From JAVXTH01 sp036642795 (GTDB lineage: Bacteria; Bacillota_I; Bacilli_A; Erysipelotrichales; Erysipelotrichaceae): 19,860 bases of DNA. The notes below the pieces were generated by a model. It was not told where the DNA came from. It ran no database searches and worked only from the letters and a program-made list of their open reading frames with translations. Location: assembly GCA_036642795.1 (NCBI GenBank), contig JAVXTH010000025.1, positions 1 to 19,860 of the forward strand, given 5' to 3'. A program made the position numbers and the translations under genes. Positions 1 through 7,583 of the stretch are shown here, in pieces (the first letter of the stretch is position 1; each line of letters starts with the position of its first letter).

Positions 1-56
1 AAGATTTTGAAATATTAAGTGTAATCAATCAAGATCAAATCTTACAATATAAATAG
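1..56 (+). CDS. C-terminal end of an upstream gene (partial)
   Basis: An open frame entering from the left edge reads 17 codons (DFEILSVINQDQILQYK) and stops at TAG 54-56. The composition is plausible for a protein C-terminus, and the other two plus frames stop earlier. Too little is present to name a family. No clear hairpin terminator follows it. Confidence 0.4.
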   Translation, partial: DFEILSVINQDQILQYK

Positions 57-134
57 CTTTCACAAATCCATTTTTTCTTACTTACAGTAGAATTAACATG
101 ATTGCTTTTGATACATTCCTTTCTTTTCATCAAC

Positions 135-163
135 TTGACAGAAAATTAATTTAGCGATATTCT
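135..163 (+). promoter_or_regulatory. Candidate sigma-A promoter for the CmpB-like gene
   Basis: A perfect -35 hexamer TTGACA (135-140) is followed after 17 bp by TATTCT (158-163), a 4/6 match to the -10 consensus. It lies about 57 bp upstream of the start codon at 221. The strong -35 and correct spacing support it; the -10 is weak. Confidence 0.5.
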
Positions 164-220
164 TAAGATTAATAGAATCATCTTTTTTATCTCTTATAAT
201 TGAGAAGTTAGGGGCTTATT

Positions 221-925
221 ATGGAAGAATTAAAAAAAAGCAGACATACGAATTATTATAAAGAAACGAACAATCAAAAGAGAGTATTTGCCCAAGGGTT
301 TTGTTTTGCCAAGATATTCGCCATCTTTTTTATTGGTTGTATCATTGGTACTTATTATGAAGAAATCTTAACCTTTTTCACTAAAGGGGTTTGGGAATCT
401 CGTTCTGGTTTAATCTATGGACCATTTAATCCCATTTATGGCTTTGGTTTTGCTGGTTTTATTGCTCTCTTAGGTAAAAACCTAGCTAAGCGAAAATGGT
501 ATATCACATACTTCTGGAGTTGTATCATTGGTGGTGTTGCCGAATTCTCACTCAGTTTGATTGGGGAGAAACTATTCGGTGGTACTTCTTGGGATTACAC
601 TGGTTATTTCTTAAATATCGGTGGTAGAACTACCGTTCCCTATATGTTATTTTGGGGACTTGGTGGTATGGCAATCTTATATCTTGTTTATCCTTTATTA
701 TCCAAACTAATCGAAAAGATTCCTTTTAAAATCGGTCGTGTTATTTATCCAATCTTTTTGATCTTTATGATATTAAATATGATTGTCTCTTATACGGCTT
801 TATTCAGACAAGGAAATCGTGAAAAAGGCCAACCGCCTATGACTTTTATTGGAGAGCTGTGTGATCAAGTATATACCGATGATTTCTTATATACCATTTA
901 TCCAAATATGAAACATAACAAATAA
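221..925 (+). CDS. CmpB/PF06541-type integral membrane protein
   Basis: A 234-residue polytopic membrane protein with about six hydrophobic segments after a charged N-terminus of about 25 residues. Residues 61-76 (RSGLIYGPFNPIYGFG), the YYEE at 45-48 and the later SWDYTG and NIGGRT motifs match what I know of the 'putative ABC-transporter type IV'/CmpB family (PF06541). Despite the family name, it has no ATPase domain and its transport role is unproven. The ATG at 221 is preceded by an AGGGG Shine-Dalgarno about 7 nt away. The gene stands alone, between a candidate promoter at 135-163 and a hairpin terminator at 932-973. The family call is fairly safe; the substrate is unknown. Confidence 0.75.
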   Translation: MEELKKSRHTNYYKETNNQKRVFAQGFCFAKIFAIFFIGCIIGTYYEEILTFFTKGVWESRSGLIYGPFNPIYGFGFAGFIALLGKNLAKRKWYITYFWSCIIGGVAEFSLSLIGEKLFGGTSWDYTGYFLNIGGRTTVPYMLFWGLGGMAILYLVYPLLSKLIEKIPFKIGRVIYPIFLIFMILNMIVSYTALFRQGNREKGQPPMTFIGELCDQVYTDDFLYTIYPNMKHNK

Positions 926-931
926 TCCCTG

Positions 932-973
932 AACTGTAGGAAAACATAAATCATGTGCTTCTACAGTTTTTTT
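932..973 (+). terminator. Intrinsic terminator after the CmpB-like gene
   Basis: An 8-bp perfect stem AACTGTAG (932-939)/CTACAGTT (961-968) with a 21-nt loop runs into seven T residues (967-973). It starts 7 nt after the stop codon. The loop is long, so efficiency may be moderate. Confidence 0.65.
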
Positions 974-1001
974 GAAATATATTTCATAACTAATTCGTAT
1001 T
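973..1001 (+). promoter_or_regulatory. Candidate ECF-sigma autoregulatory promoter with palindrome
   Basis: TGAAAT (973-978) and CGTATT (996-1001) are separated by 17 bp and resemble the SigW-type ECF promoter (TGAAAC, about 16 bp, CGTATA). The -35-like element lies in a perfect 14-bp palindrome TGAAATATATTTCA (973-986). ECF operons are often transcribed by their own product. Caveat: the predicted start point near 1008 would fall at the Shine-Dalgarno site, leaving a very short leader. Confidence 0.4.
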
Positions 1002-1021
1002 AATAGAAGGAGGCAAGATCC

Positions 1022-1528
1022 ATGATTGATCCATTCGATGAAAAACCATGTCGTTCATTGGAAGAACTCGTTACCATGTATAGCGACATGGTATTTCGAA
1101 TTATCTTACAACATATGCATAACAGCGATGATGCCAAAGATGTCCTCCAAGATGTATTTATTAAAATCATAAAAAAGAAACCTGAGTTCACTACCCATCA
1201 ACAAGAAAAAGCATGGATTATTAGAGTTGCTATTAATACATGTAAAGATCATTACAAATATGAACGATTAAGAAAACATGTTACCCTAGAAGAAGGTTAT
1301 CATAGTTACATAGAAACCCAACAGACTTATGATATTTTACCTTATGTAATGAAACTACCTCAAAAATATCGTGATGTCATCTACTTATTTTATTATGAAG
1401 AATACAGTGTAAAAGAAATAGCTCAACTTTTAAATAAGAAAGAAGCTACCATTCTTACTCATTTAAATCGCGCAAGAAAGAAACTAAAAGAAGATCTGAA
1501 AGGAAGTGAGTGGAATGAAGAAATATAA
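1022..1528 (+). CDS. ECF-type RNA polymerase sigma factor
   Basis: A 168-residue sigma-70 family protein of the small extracytoplasmic-function type, which directs core RNA polymerase to a limited regulon. Region 2 spans about residues 14-82, with the acidic DDAKDVLQDVF helix (37-47) and the WIIRVAINTCKDHYK segment used in -10 recognition. Region 4 spans about 104-160 and contains the helix-turn-helix YSVKEIAQLLNKKEATILTH (128-147). Regions 1 and 3 are absent, as expected for the class. The start is fixed by GAAGGAGG at 1006-1013, 8 nt before the ATG. Its end overlaps the putative anti-sigma gene, the usual arrangement for co-regulated ECF/anti-sigma pairs. The family call is secure; the signal and regulon are unknown. 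Confidence 0.93.
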   Translation: MIDPFDEKPCRSLEELVTMYSDMVFRIILQHMHNSDDAKDVLQDVFIKIIKKKPEFTTHQQEKAWIIRVAINTCKDHYKYERLRKHVTLEEGYHSYIETQQTYDILPYVMKLPQKYRDVIYLFYYEEYSVKEIAQLLNKKEATILTHLNRARKKLKEDLKGSEWNEEI

Positions 1529-2642
1529 AGATGAATTGGATCACATTCAATTAAGTGAAGAAGATAAAAAGAACCTTTTTACTTATATTTCAAATCAAAA
1601 GGAACCTAAACAAAGAAGTATTCCCTTCTTTAAATATGCAATCGGTATTGCTTGTATCTTTGCTTTCCTTTTCTTTGTATCAACTAACTTAATTTCTAAA
1701 GATAAGGATATAAAAGTAAAAGAAGTTGTTTACCAGCAGCTTTATGAACCTCAATGGTATCAATCTTTTGGTGGAATGGGTAGTAGTTCTAAGTGTGAAA
1801 ACACAAATGAGTTTATCCAATTAAATAAAGATAATCTACATCCAATCAATAAAACATATACTTTTAAAGATCACTTACCCGTTTATGAATATGAAAGATA
1901 CTACGATCAACATGGTGTTTATGAACCTTATGAAGATGCATTTTATATCAATCAATTAAAACCCTATGCAGCAGCATTAAAGATTGAGGAAGAACCTTCA
2001 AAAGTAAATCAAAGTTTTGAAATAAAGAATGAAGACTATCATTTAAAAAGTAAAGTAAATGGTGATATTGAAATACTGGGAACGACGTTAAAGAAAGGCA
2101 ACTTTGATGATCACCCTGATTTGTTATTAAAAGAGGCTAAAGCTTTCTTTTCTAAAATTAAGGCCACAACAAAAATAGATAAACCAAATTATCGAATTGA
2201 AATGGCAGCGAATCATTATTATGTTTCTATTTATGAAACAAAGGATTCTCTTTATTATGAGCCAAATCAAGCAATTACATTTCAATTAAATTATGTTAGT
2301 GATCAAGAATATCAACCTTGTATGATTCTTCCTGATGTTGATCATCATCAAGTCAAGGTAAAAGATTTCCCTATAATGCCACTCGATGAAGCAGTTAAAA
2401 CATTACTACAGGGTGGTTATACTTCGATTAATTATCCAAAAGAAGCACTAACTAAAAAAGATATCATTCGTTGGGAATATCTTTATACGGATTCTTCCTT
2501 TATAAATTATTTGCCTTATCGCATTCCCATTTATCGTTTCTATATTGAAAAGAAAGATGAATTGTATTATCTTGATGTTGTAGCTATTAAGAAAGATGCC
2601 TTGAAACAATTAAACAAAGTTACTTGGCTTCAAAAAAAATGA
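1515..2642 (+). CDS. Putative single-pass anti-sigma factor
   Basis: I place the start at ATG 1515 (375 aa). An in-frame GTG at 1506 lies only 1 nt from the AAGGA ribosome-binding site, whereas ATG 1515 is about 10 nt from it. The first ~40 residues are cytoplasmic and charged. One hydrophobic helix (about 40-61) follows, then a ~310-residue extracytoplasmic domain with no motif I recognise. This topology, and the 14-nt overlap with the ECF gene, make it the likely membrane anti-sigma factor that holds the sigma inactive. There is no HxxxCxxC zinc motif, so it is not a ZAS-type anti-sigma; the short N-terminal segment resembles RsiV/RsiX-like proteins. The function is inferred from position and topology. 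Confidence 0.7.
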   Translation: MKKYKDELDHIQLSEEDKKNLFTYISNQKEPKQRSIPFFKYAIGIACIFAFLFFVSTNLISKDKDIKVKEVVYQQLYEPQWYQSFGGMGSSSKCENTNEFIQLNKDNLHPINKTYTFKDHLPVYEYERYYDQHGVYEPYEDAFYINQLKPYAAALKIEEEPSKVNQSFEIKNEDYHLKSKVNGDIEILGTTLKKGNFDDHPDLLLKEAKAFFSKIKATTKIDKPNYRIEMAANHYYVSIYETKDSLYYEPNQAITFQLNYVSDQEYQPCMILPDVDHHQVKVKDFPIMPLDEAVKTLLQGGYTSINYPKEALTKKDIIRWEYLYTDSSFINYLPYRIPIYRFYIEKKDELYYLDVVAIKKDALKQLNKVTWLQKK

Positions 2643-2651
2643 GGAGACTAT

Positions 2652-3251
2652 ATGAGTGAACGAGAAAAAATGTTAGCTGGAGAGTTATATGATTGTGGTG
2701 ATCCAGAATTATTAGATCGTTGGCATCTCGCAAAAGATTTAATCTGTCGTTATAATCAAATAAAATCAAATGATCTGATTGAAAAGAAAAAGGTTCTAAG
2801 TGAACTACTAGGAAAGATGGGCGATCATTGTTGGATAACACCACCCTTCTATGTAGATTATGGAAATAATATTTCAATTGGCAATAACTGTGAAATTAAT
2901 ATGAACTGTACCTTTTTAGATGATAATAAAATCACCATTGGTGATTATGCCTTGATTGCTCCCAACGTACAGTTCTATACTGCCTATCATCCTTTAAGTG
3001 CCCGTGAGCGTTTTGGGGAAATGAAAGAAGATGGAACATTCCCTTTTTGTAAGACCCTTACTGCCCCCATCACCGTTGGTAATCATGTATGGATTGGTGG
3101 CGGTTCCATTCTATTACCGGGCGTATCCATTGGCGATAACTGTGTCATTGGGGCAGGTAGTGTAGTAACGCACAATATACCAGCCAATTCCATTGCTTAT
3201 GGAAATCCTTGTCGCATCATTCGTGAAAATAATAAATCAAAGATAGAATAG
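2652..3251 (+). CDS. Maltose/galactoside-type sugar O-acetyltransferase
   Basis: A 199-residue left-handed beta-helix acyltransferase of the LacA/Maa (NodL) family, which moves acetyl from acetyl-CoA to a sugar hydroxyl in the cytoplasm. Residues 1-50 form the N-terminal Mac domain (EKMLAGELYDCGDPEL). Hexapeptide repeats (for example ISIGNNC, ITIGDYA, VWIGGGSILLPGVSIGDN) fill 70-190. The catalytic histidine is H113 in YTAYHPL, and the C-terminal YGNPCRII motif is typical. GAGGAG at 2641-2646, overlapping the upstream stop, gives the start. It lies 9 nt after the anti-sigma gene, so it is probably co-transcribed with the ECF pair. Such enzymes usually act on free sugars; the ECF linkage could mean an envelope or detoxification role, but this is not shown. 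Confidence 0.88.
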   Translation: MSEREKMLAGELYDCGDPELLDRWHLAKDLICRYNQIKSNDLIEKKKVLSELLGKMGDHCWITPPFYVDYGNNISIGNNCEINMNCTFLDDNKITIGDYALIAPNVQFYTAYHPLSARERFGEMKEDGTFPFCKTLTAPITVGNHVWIGGGSILLPGVSIGDNCVIGAGSVVTHNIPANSIAYGNPCRIIRENNKSKIE

Positions 3252-3274
3252 TTGAAACATGTTCTGTCTTTTTT
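3239..3274 (+). terminator. Intrinsic terminator of the ECF operon
   Basis: A stem of about 10 bp, AAAGATAGAA (3239-3248) with TTCTGTCTTT (3262-3271) including one G-T pair, runs into a T-run ending at 3274. The loop holds the stop codon TAG (3249-3251) of the acetyltransferase gene, so the hairpin overlaps the coding end. Confidence 0.55.
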
Positions 3275-3290
3275 CTTGGGAATATATACC

Positions 3291-3319
3291 TTTACATTAT
3301 TTGAATTTTAGACTAAAAT
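3291..3319 (+). promoter_or_regulatory. Candidate promoter of the MoxR-DUF58-transglutaminase operon
   Basis: TTTACA (3291-3296) and TAAAAT (3314-3319) are each 5/6 matches to sigma-A consensus, with a 17-bp spacer. An overlapping alternative is TTGAAT (3301-3306), 18 bp, TATGAT (3325-3330). Either gives a leader of about 40-50 nt before the MoxR start. Confidence 0.5.
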
Positions 3320-3376
3320 TTAAATATGATTTAATTTATTTGAAATTGTATTTGCCGAAAGGTTATGGGGGCTAAC

Positions 3377-4315
3377 ATGGAAATCGAAAAGATCATCAAT
3401 GAATTAAAGAAAGTTGTTTATGGGAAAGACGAAATACTAAAAAAGATAATCCTTTGTCAATTATCAAGTGGCCATGTATTATTAGAAGACATTCCAGGGG
3501 TAGGTAAAACAACCATTGCCCTTGCTTTCTCTAAGATCATGGATTTAGATTATCAAAGAATGCAGTTTACAAGTGATGTAATGCCAAGTGATATTACTGG
3601 TTTTAAGATGTATGATAAGAGTAAAAATGAATTTGTTTATCAAAAGGGACCCATCTTATGTAACTTATTTCTTGCGGATGAAATTAATCGTACTTCCCCA
3701 AGAACCCAATCTGCATTACTAGAAGTAATGGAAGAACACAGCATTACCATTGATGGAGTTCAAAGAAAACTAGAAGAACCTTTTTTAGTTATCGCTACTC
3801 AAAATCCTTTTGGTTCAGCTGGTACCAACTTATTACCACAATCGCAAATGGATCGTTTTATGATATGTACTTCAATTGGTTATCCAAGTCGTGAAGCGGA
3901 AGCCGGGATTCTTGAAAACAAGAGTAAAGGGAATGCCCTTGAAACGGTGAATCAAATCATGAACAAGCAACAGTTATTACAAATGCGTGAAGAAGTAAAT
4001 AACGTCTTTGTAGATCCTGCGATTCATACTTATATTGTAAATCTAGTAAATGAAACACGAAATAATGAAAGTGTTGCCATTGGTTGTTCGCCTCGTGCAT
4101 CGATTGCGATTATGCGTTTGGCCAAAGCAAATGCTTATGTAGAAAACCGTGACTATGTACTACCAAATGATGTTAAGAGCGTCTTTGTTGATGCTTGTAT
4201 TCATCGTCTTGTCTTAAAAGTATATGATCCAAGTTTTGTAAGTAAAAAAAGAGAAAATATATTGATTGAAATATTAAAGAAAATTGACGAGCCAAATATT
4301 AAAAAACCATTATGA
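3377..4315 (+). CDS. MoxR-family AAA+ ATPase
   Basis: A 312-residue MoxR-type AAA+ ATPase (AAA_3 core plus C-terminal lid). These act as chaperones that assemble or activate partner complexes, often with von Willebrand or DUF58 proteins. The Walker A GVGKTT is at 41-46, Walker B LADE at 99-102, sensor 1 ATQNP at 140-144, an arginine-finger region MDRF at 158-161 and sensor 2 SPR at 238-240. I choose ATG 3377 because a GGGGG tract sits 5 nt upstream and family members begin just before the KVVYGK motif. The in-frame ATG at 3365 (316 aa) is an alternative, with AAAGG only 2 nt away. Its stop overlaps the DUF58 start (ATGA). The family is secure; the complex it serves is not known. Confidence 0.93.
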   Translation: MEIEKIINELKKVVYGKDEILKKIILCQLSSGHVLLEDIPGVGKTTIALAFSKIMDLDYQRMQFTSDVMPSDITGFKMYDKSKNEFVYQKGPILCNLFLADEINRTSPRTQSALLEVMEEHSITIDGVQRKLEEPFLVIATQNPFGSAGTNLLPQSQMDRFMICTSIGYPSREAEAGILENKSKGNALETVNQIMNKQQLLQMREEVNNVFVDPAIHTYIVNLVNETRNNESVAIGCSPRASIAIMRLAKANAYVENRDYVLPNDVKSVFVDACIHRLVLKVYDPSFVSKKRENILIEILKKIDEPNIKKPL

Positions 4316-5181
4316 TGAAATTTTTAATCGTTTTAGTATTATTACTACAACATTTTTTTAATGAATATATCTTTTTTTACCTTCTTATTTTATTATTTAC
4401 ATTATCCATTATCTCAATTATATATACGTTATTTGTTTATAAAAAGATATCCACTGATTTTAATTTTGATGTCTTTTATTATCACTGTGGTGAAAATATA
4501 ACAATCAATTGTAAAGCTATTTCAAACTATAATTTTCCTAATTTTCGAGGTACTCTTATTCTTTATAATCAACAATTAAAAAAGAACTTGTATTTTAAAG
4601 AAGTTCTATTTTCAGTTGATAATTTAGAAGTAGAACGCTCTTATACTTTTGATGTAGCTGGTGATTATTTAGTAAAACTAGAAAACATTGAGATTTATGA
4701 TTATTTTAATATTATTAAAAGAAAGATTAAAAATCCAACCGTTAGAAATTTAAGAATTTATCCAATCCCTTCACAAATTAAAAAGGATGAACTTAAAACA
4801 GAAGATTATTATTGTGAAGATCCTAAGTTTATGAAAGGTGATGATTATAGTGAAGTATATGATTATCATGAATATCGAGATGGTGAGAAATTACAATACA
4901 TTCATTATGGATTAAGTGCTAAGTTTGATGAATACATTGTAAAGGAAGGTTCAAGTAATCTAGACCCTATCTATATCTTTGTTTGGGTTCCAGAACATAA
5001 GTTTAAAGATGCATTAATTCAATTAAAAAAAATATATGCTTTATATCTAATTATGCAAGAAAGACATAAAGATTTTATGATAAAGAAAAATGGATTAAAT
5101 ATTATAATTCATTCTCATTTTGAGTTATATCATTTTTTTGATGAAATCTATGAGGAATTTAATTATGAAGAAACTATTTAA
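4312..5181 (+). CDS. DUF58 domain membrane protein
   Basis: A 289-residue protein beginning with one or two membrane helices (about residues 3-43), followed by a beta-rich region. The DUF58 signature lies at 176-212: GDDYSEVYDYHEYRDG (176-191), then YGLSAKFDEYIVKEG (199-213). In family members this region precedes a von Willebrand A-like fold; only a short version is present here, ending at 289. The start ATG overlaps the MoxR stop (ATGATG), so ATG 4312 and ATG 4315 are both possible. MoxR-DUF58-transglutaminase triplets are widespread in bacteria and are presumed to form a membrane machine with the ATPase. Usual role unproven; translational coupling is strongly indicated. Confidence 0.85.
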   Translation: MMKFLIVLVLLLQHFFNEYIFFYLLILLFTLSIISIIYTLFVYKKISTDFNFDVFYYHCGENITINCKAISNYNFPNFRGTLILYNQQLKKNLYFKEVLFSVDNLEVERSYTFDVAGDYLVKLENIEIYDYFNIIKRKIKNPTVRNLRIYPIPSQIKKDELKTEDYYCEDPKFMKGDDYSEVYDYHEYRDGEKLQYIHYGLSAKFDEYIVKEGSSNLDPIYIFVWVPEHKFKDALIQLKKIYALYLIMQERHKDFMIKKNGLNIIIHSHFELYHFFDEIYEEFNYEETI

Positions 5182-7555
5182 TCACAGTTATGTCTATCTT
5201 CTATATATGATAGCTTTTATTTCATGCTTGTTTATGATAAATGATTATCAACTGATTCAAATGAACCTTGGTATTATTCTTCCTTTATCGATCTTGTTTG
5301 CTGTTGGTTGTTATTTGGCAATTGAATATAAAGAAAATACACTGCCTATTTTTAAAGGTAAAATTTCATTATCTTTCGTAATTCATCTTTTATGTTTGTT
5401 CATCGTATTAATCTTTTCTATTCCCGGTATTGAATTAATTCAAACGTTTATTCAAAACCCTGCTTTATGGGCAAACTATGATAAATTTATTATCCTTCAA
5501 CACTTAATCTATTTATTATTATATCTTATTATTCGTGTTTCTTTTTATTTTATTAATCAAAATATGGTTGAATTAAACTTTCTATTCATGCTTGCTTTAA
5601 TTGGTTTATTCTTATATTTTAAACGTTATAATTCCCTTTTAATCGCCATCGTTTTCATTGTGATGATCATTACCTTACTATCAAAAAGAGGAACCCTTGA
5701 CTTCCCTAAAATTAAGAAAAAAGTATTGATCCAAATTGGAGTTGTAGCCATTATTGTTTCGATATTATTAAGTGTTCTTATTCCACCTAGTATTGGTTAT
5801 GTAGATGTATTTGGTAATCTTTCCTCGATGTTATTAAGCCCTTTAATAAGTTTAATTCGTAATTTACCTTTAAATGAAGAGGATAAAGAAAGCCTTGCGG
5901 AGATGATTCAGAAGTTAAAAAATGCGAGCGACCCACAAAATAAAAACACTGGAAATGACATGAATGGAAAAACAGGTAAACCGATAGATGGGAAAGATGC
6001 TGAAAAAGAAGGCGGGACTAAGCCAAATGCAATGAAAGGGAAAAACGGACAATCAACTCCTGGAATGAATAATGGACAATTAGGTAATAATGAAGTTAAA
6101 TTGAGTAAAGAAAATAGAGTAATTTTAAAGGTAAGTTCACCAAATCATCCAGATAGATTAAAAGCAAATTCTTTTTCAAGTTATAATTCTGAACAATCAA
6201 GTTTCTCAATGGGCTATACACAAGGAATTGAAAATGCGATTAATAAGATTAATACCATGTTACCTCTATCCTTAAGTTTTGAGAATATCTTTCTACGTAA
6301 CAATCTTAACAATGCTCCCAGCGTTACGATTGAAAATGTTGGAGCACAACCTTATGCTTATGTTCCCTATGGATTAATCCAAATGGATCAAGGTACTTCG
6401 ATGTTTCAAGACTTATATTATAATTTTAATTCATTCGCTTCCTATCAAAAATATTCATTGAAAAATGATATTACATCAGATTTTACTTCTTCATTCGCTT
6501 ATCCTCAGGCTATGAATATTTATGAACAAGCAGTCACTCAAGAATACACACAAGTTCCAAGCAATATTGCAATTCAATTAAAAAAATTCTTATTAGATCA
6601 TGGAATTGATTATACTTCATCAAATAAAACTAGACTGATGCAGCAAATACATGAAGTATATTGTAATGAATTCACCTATTCTACAAAACCTGGACCAATT
6701 CCAGAAGGAAAAGATGTTATTTTATATTTTTTACTAGAGAATAAAAAAGGTTATTGTCAGCATTTTGCAGCTGCCGCTACCTTATTGTTCCGAGTTTGTG
6801 ATATTCCTACAAGATATACTCAAGGTTACATCGTCGATGCTTTTGAAGGCGATAACAGTGTAGTGAAAACGAACAGTGCTCATGCATGGTGCGAGATTTA
6901 CCAAAGAAGCAAAGGATGGATACCAATTGAAGTAACGGTTGGTGGTGGACCATCTGCCCTCATAGGAGAATCTTCAAACAAACCACCAGAAATACCAGAT
7001 GATTATAGCAAAGATAAACCAGAATCAAAGGACGAATCACTACCAGAAAATAATCCACAACCGGAAGCTCCTAAAACTCCAGAAGAACAAAAAGATCAGA
7101 AAAAGGAACAAGAGAAACAGGAAAAGAAACAAGAAGAGAAAAAGAAAAAAGAAGCAAAGAAAAAGAAGAAAGAAAAAAAGAAGATTAAGAAAAAGAAGGT
7201 GGATGCAAGTATTCAAAAAGAAACTTCGCTTATCGAATATTTGTTTATGGGCTTCCTAGTATTATTAGCAGCAGCCGGAGGTATCTTCTATTACTTACGT
7301 TTTAAAAAGAAGAAACCAGAAGCTACTTTATTATCTAAGACTTATGATGCCTATGACTTACTACAAAAACACCATTTCTTAAATGATGAGATTAATTCAA
7401 TTATGTATCGAATTCGTTATTCAACTCATGGTGTAACCGAAAATGATTATGCTGTATTAATAGAAAGAATTAAAGAACTTGAAATTTATATAAGTAAAAA
7501 CTATAAATTAATCAAGAAACTAAAAGCTCGCTATATCGATCATTTAAAAGTGTAA
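5165..7555 (+). CDS. Membrane transglutaminase-like protein (TgpA-type) with Lys-rich juxtamembrane tract
   Basis: The start is ATG 5165 (796 aa), 7 nt after GAGGAA and inside the end of the DUF58 gene; an upstream in-frame TTG at 5120 lacks support. About six membrane helices lie in residues 10-207. A Gly/Asn/Lys-rich linker (about 253-312) leads to an extracytoplasmic part with a transglutaminase-like core. Its Cys is C531 (KGYCQHFA), its His is H573 (SAHAWCEIY), and the third triad position is Glu (E589, WIPIEVT) where Asp is common. A very Lys/Glu-rich stretch (about 640-678) precedes a final helix (about 692-712) and a ~80-residue cytoplasmic tail. The fold may cross-link or cleave cell-wall or surface peptides. 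The domain call is firm; the substrate is unknown. Confidence 0.88.
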   Translation: MKKLFNHSYVYLLYMIAFISCLFMINDYQLIQMNLGIILPLSILFAVGCYLAIEYKENTLPIFKGKISLSFVIHLLCLFIVLIFSIPGIELIQTFIQNPALWANYDKFIILQHLIYLLLYLIIRVSFYFINQNMVELNFLFMLALIGLFLYFKRYNSLLIAIVFIVMIITLLSKRGTLDFPKIKKKVLIQIGVVAIIVSILLSVLIPPSIGYVDVFGNLSSMLLSPLISLIRNLPLNEEDKESLAEMIQKLKNASDPQNKNTGNDMNGKTGKPIDGKDAEKEGGTKPNAMKGKNGQSTPGMNNGQLGNNEVKLSKENRVILKVSSPNHPDRLKANSFSSYNSEQSSFSMGYTQGIENAINKINTMLPLSLSFENIFLRNNLNNAPSVTIENVGAQPYAYVPYGLIQMDQGTSMFQDLYYNFNSFASYQKYSLKNDITSDFTSSFAYPQAMNIYEQAVTQEYTQVPSNIAIQLKKFLLDHGIDYTSSNKTRLMQQIHEVYCNEFTYSTKPGPIPEGKDVILYFLLENKKGYCQHFAAAATLLFRVCDIPTRYTQGYIVDAFEGDNSVVKTNSAHAWCEIYQRSKGWIPIEVTVGGGPSALIGESSNKPPEIPDDYSKDKPESKDESLPENNPQPEAPKTPEEQKDQKKEQEKQEKKQEEKKKKEAKKKKKEKKKIKKKKVDASIQKETSLIEYLFMGFLVLLAAAGGIFYYLRFKKKKPEATLLSKTYDAYDLLQKHHFLNDEINSIMYRIRYSTHGVTENDYAVLIERIKELEIYISKNYKLIKKLKARYIDHLKV

Positions 7556-7556
7556 A

Positions 7557-7583
7557 TTAAAAGAGGGATAATCCCTCTTTTAA
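7557..7583. terminator. Strong bidirectional terminator
   Basis: A perfect 12-bp stem TTAAAAGAGGGA (7557-7568)/TCCCTCTTTTAA (7572-7583) with a 3-nt loop is flanked by A and T runs. It serves both the transglutaminase gene (plus) and the convergent membrane-protein gene (minus), whose stop codon at 7580-7582 lies inside the stem. Confidence 0.9.

Noticed and set aside
5120..5164. Upstream TTG extension of the transglutaminase gene
   Set aside because: It would overlap DUF58 by more than 60 nt without a ribosome-binding site; ATG 5165 has GAGGAA at proper spacing.
6999..7259. An 86-codon Lys/Arg-rich open frame within the transglutaminase gene
   Set aside because: It is the +1 frame of the polypurine Lys-rich tract; A/G-only DNA lacks stops in several frames, and no ribosome-binding site supports it.
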